DNA from: Candidatus Cloacimonadota bacterium
GTDB taxonomy: Bacteria; Hydrothermota; E44-bin80
Direction of reading: 5' to 3'
Length of the DNA: 10,808 nucleotides
NCBI GenBank assembly: GCA_004375785.1
Contig: SOKM01000006.1
Coordinates: 1 to 10,808, forward strand
Shown here piece by piece: positions 5,822-10,808 of the stretch; position 1 is the first letter of the stretch, and each line of letters begins with the position of its first letter. Both the position numbers and the translations under genes were made by a program. The notes under the pieces were generated by a model. The model was not told where the DNA came from and did not search any database. It was given only the letters and a program-made list of their open reading frames with translations.

Positions 5822-5879
5822 TTTTTCTGTGTTTTTCTGTGGCTATTTTTTCTTGACTTGTTTCTAATTTTGTTATATG
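5822..5879 (+). promoter_or_regulatory. Tandem TTTTTCTGTG repeat and promoter of the toxin-antitoxin cluster
   Basis: Two exact tandem copies of TTTTTCTGTG (5822-5841) and GCTATTTTTT precede TTGACT (5853-5858). An extended -10-like TGTTATATG follows at 5871-5879, with a spacer of only 15 bases. It is the best promoter candidate for the genes starting at 5976, about 100 bases downstream. The rest of the 329-base gap between 5647 and 5975 holds the 61-bp repeat and AT-rich sequence with no gene. Confidence 0.45.
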
Positions 5880-5961
5880 TTTATTCAATGAGACTAAAGA
5901 AACGAATAAATGCCAAATAAGGTAAAAATCAACAAAATGCAATATATATATTTATGTTTGT

Positions 5962-5971
5962 AAGGAGGTGA
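5962..5971 (+). promoter_or_regulatory. Consensus Shine-Dalgarno site of the putative antitoxin gene
   Basis: AAGGAGGTGA is complementary to essentially the whole anti-Shine-Dalgarno tail, placed just before ATG 5976. It predicts strong translation of the putative antitoxin relative to the toxin, as expected for such a pair. Confidence 0.8.
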
Positions 5972-5975
5972 AGAT

Positions 5976-6278
5976 ATGCCTAAGATTGGGATGAAAGAAA
6001 TTTCCAAAATTGCCAAGGAATTAGAGATTCCAGCAGATGTCTTTCTTTCAGAGGCAATCGAGACCTTTCTTAGAAAGGAGTTAAGAAAGGTTCAGAGTGA
6101 GATATATCAATTATGTGGTAAGTATGAAGTAAGCAAATCTTCTGAAATTGACGAGAAATATAGAAAAGGCGAATTGAAGGAGAAAAACTCCTGGGAGGAC
6201 TATTTTAAGTTAGACCATTTAGAGTACAGAAGAAAGCAGATTTTGAAGGCTCTGGAGGAAATTGGTGCACATCATTAA
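5976..6278 (+). CDS. Putative antitoxin partner of the TumE-family toxin
   Basis: This 100-residue, charged, mostly helical protein has no secretion signal. Residues 6-33 (MKEISKIAKELEIPADVFLSEAIETFLR) look like a short N-terminal DNA-binding or dimerisation unit of ribbon-helix-helix style. The remainder, with WEDYFKLDHLEYRRKQILK near 73-91, is a helical tail that could wrap the toxin. The assignment as antitoxin rests on position: it is first in the operon, has a very strong ribosome site, and overlaps the following TumE-like toxin by 14 bases. It does not resemble the Cro/Xre-type TumA antitoxin. I recall similar small proteins next to DUF6516 genes in archaea and uncultured bacteria, but cannot verify this here. 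A short uncharacterised conserved protein is the alternative. Confidence 0.65.
   Translation: MPKIGMKEISKIAKELEIPADVFLSEAIETFLRKELRKVQSEIYQLCGKYEVSKSSEIDEKYRKGELKEKNSWEDYFKLDHLEYRRKQILKALEEIGAHH
6254..6258 (+). promoter_or_regulatory. Ribosome site that fixes the toxin start at GTG 6265
   Basis: GGAGG ends six bases before GTG 6265 but only three before the possible TTG at 6262. The six-base gap is normal and the three-base gap is too short, so GTG 6265 is preferred. The site lies inside the upstream gene, indicating translational coupling. Confidence 0.65.
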
Positions 6279-6651
6279 CATAGAAAAACTCTCTGAAATT
6301 GCAGAGATAGAATTCTCTGACATTATAGAGGATGTAATTCCTGGTCTCAACAGATTAAGAATATTACTCAGGGAAGGGAGTTTCATCGATATCTGGTATT
6401 CAATTACCAATCCTGATAGATATGCTTGCCACTGGGAAAGAAAGAGTATTGATGGAACTATATACAGGCATAACAATGCTCCACATAAGGATTGGGAGAA
6501 GGTTTCTACTTATCCGAAACATTTTCATAATGGAACTGAAGATAGAGTTGAGGCAAGCGAGATACCAGATAATCCAGTGGATGGACTGAGATATTTCTTA
6601 AGATTCGTAGAAAGTAAAATAAAAATAGAAGAAGGAAAAGTGAAAGAATAA
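6265..6651 (+). CDS. TumE-family (DUF6516) toxin
   Basis: This 128-residue protein starts at GTG. It shows the family pattern in order: helical N-terminus with DVIPGLNRLRILLREGSFIDIWYS (23-46), ACHWERKSIDGTIYRHNNAPH (54-74), then YPKHFHNGTEDRVEASEIPDNP (83-104) and LRYFLRFVESKI (108-119). The histidine-rich HWER, NNAPH and KHFHNG motifs are the conserved features of this family and probably its active or metal site. TumE was described as the toxin of a toxin-antitoxin pair; its biochemical target is not evident from sequence. It overlaps the putative antitoxin gene by 14 bases, and a DUF433 antitoxin gene follows 24 bases downstream. All conserved motifs are intact, so the toxin is probably functional. 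Confidence 0.8.
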   Translation: MHIINIEKLSEIAEIEFSDIIEDVIPGLNRLRILLREGSFIDIWYSITNPDRYACHWERKSIDGTIYRHNNAPHKDWEKVSTYPKHFHNGTEDRVEASEIPDNPVDGLRYFLRFVESKIKIEEGKVKE

Positions 6652-6675
6652 GATGAAGCGAAAAGGAAAGACAAG

Positions 6676-6936
6676 ATGAGTGTGGATACAAAACATTTTT
6701 ATGTAATAAGTGATAAAAAAATTCTTAGTGGTGAACCTGTTATAAGAAGCACAAGGACACCTGTAAGAGCTATCGTTGAGCTGTGGAGAATGGGACTATC
6801 TCCAGAGGAAATTAAAACCAAGCTTCCCCACTTGACTTTGGCACAAATATTTGACGCTCTGAGTTATTTCAAAGACCATAGTGAAGAGATTAATGGTTAT
6901 ATTGAAAAGAATACAGTTCCAGAAACCCTATTATAA
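6676..6936 (+). CDS. DUF433 (VapB45-like) antitoxin without an adjacent toxin
   Basis: This 86-residue protein has the DUF433 core: ILSGEPVIRSTRTPVRAIVELWRMGLSPEEI (16-46), then LPHLTLAQIFDALSYFKDHSEEI (50-72). The GxPxIxxTRxPV motif and the following helix-turn-helix-like region are diagnostic. Family members are usually followed directly by a PIN-like toxin (DUF5615). Here the next ATG (6937) gives only Met-Asn-stop, and the following sequence belongs to a histidine kinase reading frame. The toxin therefore appears to have been lost, leaving an orphan that might still regulate transcription. GGAAAG before ATG 6676 is the ribosome site. It probably shares a transcript with the TumE pair. Confidence 0.82.
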   Translation: MSVDTKHFYVISDKKILSGEPVIRSTRTPVRAIVELWRMGLSPEEIKTKLPHLTLAQIFDALSYFKDHSEEINGYIEKNTVPETLL

Positions 6937-6995
6937 ATGAATTAAAGGAATTTCACCAACGAATTGCTGAATTTAAAAAAAAGGAAATTAACTGC

Positions 6996-8210
6996 ATGCG
7001 AGCAAAAAAGGCACAGCAGAAGAGTGAGGAAAATTATATAAAAATATTAAAAGAACTGCCTGATATTGTTTACGTAATCAATCAAGATGGGAGTTTTGTA
7101 TTTTTGAACAATTCAATACGGGTGTTGGGTTATGAACCAGAAGAACTTATTGGAAAACATTTCAGCAAAATCGTTCACCCTGACGATGTAAAAACCTTTA
7201 GTATGTCCTCTATCTTACCAAAATATAAGGGCAAAGTTACAGGTGATGAAAATGTACCGAAGCTCTTTGATGAAAGAAGAACTGGGAAAAGAAAAACAAA
7301 AGATCTTGAGATAAGGTTATTACCGAAGACTGGAAGGAAAAGAAAGAAGAATACAAAAGGAATGATTGCGAAGTTAATCGTCCTTGGTGATGTTAGTTCT
7401 TCAGGGTATTATGATGCTGATGCAAATAAAAAGAATAATAAATTTCTGGGAACCCTCGGAATCATTCGAGACATCAGCAAGCGCAAGCAAGTGGAGGAAA
7501 AACTTAAAAAGCATCAACATATGCTGGAAACATCCGAAAAAGAACTCAAGATTTTCTCACGCAGGATATTAGCGATTAAGGAAGAAGAGAAGAAAAAGCT
7601 TTCAACAAATCTACATGATGAGGTAGGTGCCTTGACAGTAGCCTTGAGTTCTAACATGAGCAAAATTGAGCAACAAATCAAAGACAAAAAATTGAACAGT
7701 GCACTTGAAACTATTGCCTTAAACAAGCTCATCTTGAAAAAAGCGGTTACAAGGTTAAGGAAGTTAGCGGTAGATTTGAGACCACCTGATTTAGAGATAA
7801 TTGGTCTCCCCGATGCGTTAAGAGAATATTTTTCGAATGTGACAGACCAGACGGATATCAGGATTGATTTTAGTGTAGACATCGATTATAAGAAACTCAG
7901 TGAGAACGCATCAATTATCTTATACAGAATAGTTCAAGAAGCTTTGAATAATATCATCAAGCATGCTGAGGCTAAAAATGTGAAAGTACGCCTGCATTCA
8001 AGGAAAAAAGGAATAACGCTCAGAGTATGTGACGATGGCAAGGGTTTTGACGTAGAGAAAAATATACAAGAAACTAAGATACGAATAGGTATTAGAGGAA
8101 TGAGAGAAATGGCAGAGTCTCTGGATGGGACTTTTGTCATTAAATCAATACCTAAAAAAGGAACCGATGTACGGGTAATGTTACCTGTTAAAAAGAAGGA
8201 TAAAAAATGA
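6996..8210 (+). CDS. PAS-domain NarX/DegS-type sensor histidine kinase
   Basis: This 404-residue cytoplasmic kinase has no membrane segment, so it likely senses an internal signal. A PAS domain spans about 10-163 (LPDIVYVINQDGSFVFLNNS, GYEPEELIGKHF, IIRDISKRK) and contains a long basic insertion (about 75-150: LPKYKGKVTGDENVPKLFDE and following). A coiled-coil linker (163-200) leads to the HisKA_3 domain with phospho-acceptor H207 in NLHDEVG and DLRPPDLEIIGL (260-271). The HATPase has N-box QEALNNIIKHA (N319), G1 DDGKGFD (346-352), G2 GIRGMREMAE and the closing GTDVRVMLP. A NarL-type regulator starts four bases after the stop. AAGGA at 6981-6985 supports ATG 6996. The frame is also open upstream to 6906 without a start codon, and that stretch reads like more kinase linker. 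The gene may be 5'-truncated at a junction with the DUF433 gene. Confidence 0.93.
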   Translation: MRAKKAQQKSEENYIKILKELPDIVYVINQDGSFVFLNNSIRVLGYEPEELIGKHFSKIVHPDDVKTFSMSSILPKYKGKVTGDENVPKLFDERRTGKRKTKDLEIRLLPKTGRKRKKNTKGMIAKLIVLGDVSSSGYYDADANKKNNKFLGTLGIIRDISKRKQVEEKLKKHQHMLETSEKELKIFSRRILAIKEEEKKKLSTNLHDEVGALTVALSSNMSKIEQQIKDKKLNSALETIALNKLILKKAVTRLRKLAVDLRPPDLEIIGLPDALREYFSNVTDQTDIRIDFSVDIDYKKLSENASIILYRIVQEALNNIIKHAEAKNVKVRLHSRKKGITLRVCDDGKGFDVEKNIQETKIRIGIRGMREMAESLDGTFVIKSIPKKGTDVRVMLPVKKKDKK

Positions 8211-8214
8211 TAAA

Positions 8215-8868
8215 ATGATTATACGAGTGATATTAGCAGACGACCATCCAGTTGTACGGGATGGGATAAAATCTATAGTTGATAGGCGAGGTACGAATAT
8301 TGAGATCATTGGGGAGGTTTCAAATGGCAAAGAATTATTGGAGATGGCTAAAGAAAATCCTGCCGATGTTTATGTTATAGACATAACCATGCCGATATTA
8401 AACGGGCTTGAAACGACCAAGAGACTCATAAAGATGGAACCTCGAAGTAAGGTAATTATACTGAGTATACACGATAGCAGAATATTTGTGGAGAAGGCTT
8501 TGGAAAGTGGAGCGAAAGGTTATGTATTAAAAGAAGACACAACTGAAGATGTAATTCATGCTATCCAGGAAGTGTATAGTGGGAGATTTTTTCTAAGCCC
8601 CGGAGTATCTAAATTTGTTGTACACGGATTTCTTGGTAAGATACACGGTTACAAGAGATATAAAAAGATAGTCAACATTACCAAAAGAGAAAGAGAAATT
8701 CTGCAGCTTATAGCTGAAGGCTTTACCAATAAAGAAATAGCAAGCAAATTGAAACGCTCTCTGAACACCGTACATGTTCATAGAAACAATATTATGCAAA
8801 AACTTGACATTCACAAACAAGCCGATCTTATTCGCTTTGCTATTAAAGAAGGAATTTCCAAATTGTAA
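8215..8868 (+). CDS. NarL/FixJ-family response regulator
   Basis: This 217-residue protein is the cognate partner of the kinase ending at 8210. The receiver domain (1-120) has acidic D9-D10, phospho-acceptor D56 in YVIDITMP, S84 at the switch Ser/Thr position and K106 in GYVLKED. Residues about 155-215 form a LuxR-type helix-turn-helix: ITKREREILQLIAEGFTNKEIASKLKRSLNTVHVHRNNIMQKL. All key residues are present, so it should be a phosphorylation-dependent transcription factor. A four-base gap and a GAAGGA inside the kinase gene suggest coupled translation. The targets are unknown; no repeated site resembling NarL heptamers stands out nearby. Confidence 0.95.
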   Translation: MIIRVILADDHPVVRDGIKSIVDRRGTNIEIIGEVSNGKELLEMAKENPADVYVIDITMPILNGLETTKRLIKMEPRSKVIILSIHDSRIFVEKALESGAKGYVLKEDTTEDVIHAIQEVYSGRFFLSPGVSKFVVHGFLGKIHGYKRYKKIVNITKREREILQLIAEGFTNKEIASKLKRSLNTVHVHRNNIMQKLDIHKQADLIRFAIKEGISKL

Positions 8869-8900
8869 TTTTCAATTAAAAAATCACTTTTTTTTGAAAA
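8869..8900. terminator. Weak AT-only hairpin after the two-component operon
   Basis: TTTTCAA/TTGAAAA plus AAAAAA/TTTTTT form a stem with a two-base bulge and a TCAC loop directly after the stop. There is no GC base and only an interrupted T-run, so intrinsic termination is doubtful. Confidence 0.25.
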
Positions 8901-8961
8901 ATAGTTAAAAAAAGACGCAAAACTAACCTCATTGGGTTATTTACATATATCCTATTTAAAG

Positions 8962-8980
8962 TTATAATCTAAGATTATAA
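8962..8980. promoter_or_regulatory. Perfect inverted repeat over a -10-like box before the NtrC-type gene
   Basis: TTATAATCT and AGATTATAA (9-bp arms) flank a single A. TATAAT at 8963-8968 could be a -10 box, although no good -35 lies at the right distance. It sits 43 bases upstream of ATG 9024, a suitable place for an operator, possibly for autoregulation or for the NarL-type regulator. Confidence 0.45.
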
Positions 8981-9023
8981 ATAGATAATGCTGTGAGTAG
9001 ATTTAGCATATCGTAAAAAGAGA

Positions 9024-10484
9024 ATGGCAAAAATCAGGAGATATGAATATCAAAAAGGCAATGAAAAAGTGAAGAGTAATAATAAGTCTTCAAAAAAAGA
9101 AAATATTTCTATCCTTGTTGTAGATGATGATGAATATATTCTCGATAGTTTTTCTCAACTAATTGAATTAAAAGGATATACATCTTTCGCAGCTGAAAAT
9201 GGTAAGAAGGCTCTTGCTATTCTTTCAAAGAACAAGATTGATGTAATCATTGCGGATATGAAGATGCCGGAGATGGATGGAATGCAACTTCTCAAAAGTG
9301 TAAAAGAAAAACATCCAGAAATAAATGTGATAATAATAACAGGGTATGGGTCAATTGACGATGCAGTGGAGGCAATGAAACGGGGTGCTTCTGATTACAT
9401 ACTAAAACCCTTTAGCCCTGATGAAATAATATTAAAGATAGTAAATGTCTGTAAAAAAAAGAAAAGGCAGGTTAAGATTGAGGAAATTACCGGAGGAAAA
9501 TCTCATCTTCCTAAAATTGTAGCAGAGACAGATACAATGAAGGAAGTTCTTAACGATGTGAAGATTGTAGCTCCTACGAATGCAAACGTGTTAATAACAG
9601 GAGAGACAGGAGTAGGCAAGGATATAATAGCAAGGTTAATTCACATCAATAGTAAAAGGAGTAATCAACCGTTTATAAGGATGAACTGTGTAGAGTTGAA
9701 TGAGGGTGTTATAGAGAGTGAGCTTTTTGGTCATAAAAAGGGTTCTTTCACGGGTGCTGTATCAGAGAAAATAGGGAGGCTCGAGTTAGCAGACAAGGGG
9801 ACACTTTTTCTTGATGAGGTAGGAGATATACCGTTAAGCACACAGAAAAAACTCCTGAGGGTGCTCGAGCATATGGAATTTGAGAGGGTGGGAGGGACAG
9901 AGACAATCAGGATAGATGTAAGGGTAATAGCCGCAACGAATAAGAATCTTTCTCGTGCAGTGAAGAAGAAGGAATTCAGGAGAGACTTCTTCTATCGCCT
10001 CAATACGGTAGTAATAAATATACCACCTCTTCGTGAAAGGAATGATGATATTTTACCTCTTGCAGACCACTTTTTAACAAGGTTTACGGAGGGTGAGAAG
10101 AGGATAAAATTCACGAAAGAAGTAAAAAATATGCTTCTTGCATACAGTTGGCCTGGAAATGTGCGTGAGTTAAAAAGCACAGTGGAAAGGGCAGTAATTT
10201 TCTCAAAAGGCGGAGATATTGACCTTGAAAGGCTTTTTAGTGAGAAAGATTCATTGGATGATGTTGAAGGAACCTTTACTATCGAGTGTCCAACTTTAAT
10301 ACTCGATGATGTAGAAAAATCTCTTCTTCTCAAGGTACTTAGTAATGCAAGGTGGAATATCCAGCAATCAGCAAGGGTGTTGAAAATAAGCAGAACAACC
10401 CTGTACGAAAAAATAAGAAAATACGAACTTGATTCATTTAGAGATGAAGATAATAATCCTGAAAGTTTAAATAAATTTTCATAG
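9024..10484 (+). CDS. NtrC-family sigma-54-dependent response regulator
   Basis: This 486-residue protein is a full three-domain enhancer-binding protein that remodels sigma-54 RNA polymerase with ATP. The receiver (about 27-145) has D34-D36, phospho-acceptor D78 in IIADMKMP, T106 and K128 in ILKPF. The AAA+ domain (about 163-400) has Walker A GETGVGKD (193-200), the sigma-54 contact loop ELFGHKKGSFTGA (233-245, Ser in place of the usual Ala of GAFTGA), Walker B GTLFLDEVGD (259-268), arginine fingers in FRRDFFYRL (318-326) and YSWPGNVREL. A Fis-type helix-turn-helix occupies about 437-467. The N-terminus carries a 26-residue basic extension. No kinase gene is adjacent. The kinase at 6996 may cross-talk, or its partner lies elsewhere. 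A candidate target promoter is at 3097-3112. A possible solute-binding protein gene follows. Confidence 0.95.
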   Translation: MAKIRRYEYQKGNEKVKSNNKSSKKENISILVVDDDEYILDSFSQLIELKGYTSFAAENGKKALAILSKNKIDVIIADMKMPEMDGMQLLKSVKEKHPEINVIIITGYGSIDDAVEAMKRGASDYILKPFSPDEIILKIVNVCKKKKRQVKIEEITGGKSHLPKIVAETDTMKEVLNDVKIVAPTNANVLITGETGVGKDIIARLIHINSKRSNQPFIRMNCVELNEGVIESELFGHKKGSFTGAVSEKIGRLELADKGTLFLDEVGDIPLSTQKKLLRVLEHMEFERVGGTETIRIDVRVIAATNKNLSRAVKKKEFRRDFFYRLNTVVINIPPLRERNDDILPLADHFLTRFTEGEKRIKFTKEVKNMLLAYSWPGNVRELKSTVERAVIFSKGGDIDLERLFSEKDSLDDVEGTFTIECPTLILDDVEKSLLLKVLSNARWNIQQSARVLKISRTTLYEKIRKYELDSFRDEDNNPESLNKFS

Positions 10485-10676
10485 CATTCCACTATATTTT
10501 GAACTTTTATAAAGATTTCCCACTTTGTTTCTTGAATTCTGGAATCTCACTAATCATCATGTGAAATTACAAACAGACTATAGCCATCTGTGGAACAATG
10601 CAGCTACTCAAGACAGAAATGATGACAGGGCACGTATACAAATACAACTTTTTTTCTGATTTTAAAAGGAGGTTTT

Positions 10677-10808
10677 GTGTCTAAAAAAACAATAATTGGA
10701 ATTATTATCATGAGTGTAGTGGTAATCCTCGGAATTGGTATTTATTGGTCTACTCAAAAACAGCCTGAAGAATATACCGGACCGGTTGAGAAAATAACAA
10801 TTGGTGTT
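10677..10808 (+). CDS. N-terminus of a membrane-anchored or secreted protein, probably an ABC solute-binding protein
   Basis: Only 44 codons are in the window. AAAAGGAGG (10665-10673) directs translation to GTG 10677, giving MSKKTIIGIIIMSVVVILGI and then a short periplasmic start ending EEYTGPVEKITIGV. The N-terminus is an uncleaved anchor or signal peptide (hydrophobic 5-21, no lipobox cysteine). The final KITIGV is a typical first beta strand of NitT/TauT-type periplasmic binding proteins, which is the basis for the guess. The 192-base gap after the NtrC-type gene has no clear promoter or hairpin terminator. Co-transcription with the regulator or a separate weak promoter are both possible. 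Confidence 0.5.
   Translation, partial: MSKKTIIGIIIMSVVVILGIGIYWSTQKQPEEYTGPVEKITIGV

Noticed and set aside
6219..6691. Minus-strand frames opposite the TumE-like gene
   Set aside because: Antisense shadows of a gene with clear family motifs; no ribosome sites.
6839..6854. TGGCACA as a sigma-54 promoter for the kinase
   Set aside because: The -12 element reads TTTGA instead of TTGCA, so the GC dinucleotide is missing; it is coding sequence of the DUF433 gene.
7384..8820. Frames overlapping the histidine kinase and response regulator (7384-7572 plus; 7514-7882, 7934-8140 and 8593-8820 minus)
   Set aside because: The real genes have complete domain motifs in their own frames; these overlaps show none.
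9992..10492. 166-residue minus-strand frame opposite the NtrC-type gene
   Set aside because: Lies entirely over the AAA+ and Fis domain coding region plus a few bases; length alone is not evidence.

Overview
The window comes from a low-GC bacterium. The best clue to its affiliation is a secreted protein (4984-5646) that ends in a Por/type IX secretion sorting domain, a hallmark of the FCB group. The style of that domain, together with the palindromic intergenic repeats, reminds me of uncultured lineages such as WOR-3/Stahlbacteria. This placement is inference. Several genes use canonical Shine-Dalgarno sequences (AAGGAGGT), and TTGACT/TTGACA plus TATAAT-like promoters recur.

Layout. Positions 1-2599 (minus strand) hold most of a large single-chain restriction-modification enzyme (PD-(D/E)XK nuclease fused to an N6-adenine methyltransferase). 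It runs off the left edge and carries a palindromic repeat inserted in frame. Positions 2600-5975 are a loose region rich in repeats. It contains a stand-alone HD-GYP cyclic-di-GMP phosphodiesterase behind an excellent sigma-54 promoter, a probable dprA remnant, and a small ArsR-like winged-helix regulator flanked on both sides by the same 26-bp near-palindrome. It also contains a transposase C-terminal fragment, a short type IX-secreted Asp-box protein, two copies of a 61-bp double-hairpin repeat, and duplicated promoter and leader segments. Positions 5976-6936 form a toxin-antitoxin cluster: a putative antitoxin, a TumE-family toxin, and a DUF433 antitoxin without its usual toxin. Positions 6996-8868 encode a PAS histidine kinase and its NarL-type response regulator. 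Positions 9024-10484 encode an NtrC-type sigma-54 activator, followed at 10677 by the start of a membrane-anchored or secreted protein, probably a solute-binding protein.

How the parts may work together. The kinase and NarL-type regulator form a complete two-component pair. The NtrC-type protein has no adjacent kinase but could drive the sigma-54 promoter ahead of the HD-GYP gene, linking it to c-di-GMP turnover. The restriction enzyme, toxin-antitoxin genes, orphan antitoxin, transposase fragment and dispersed palindromes mark the left two thirds as a plastic accessory region. No tRNA, rRNA or CRISPR array was seen.
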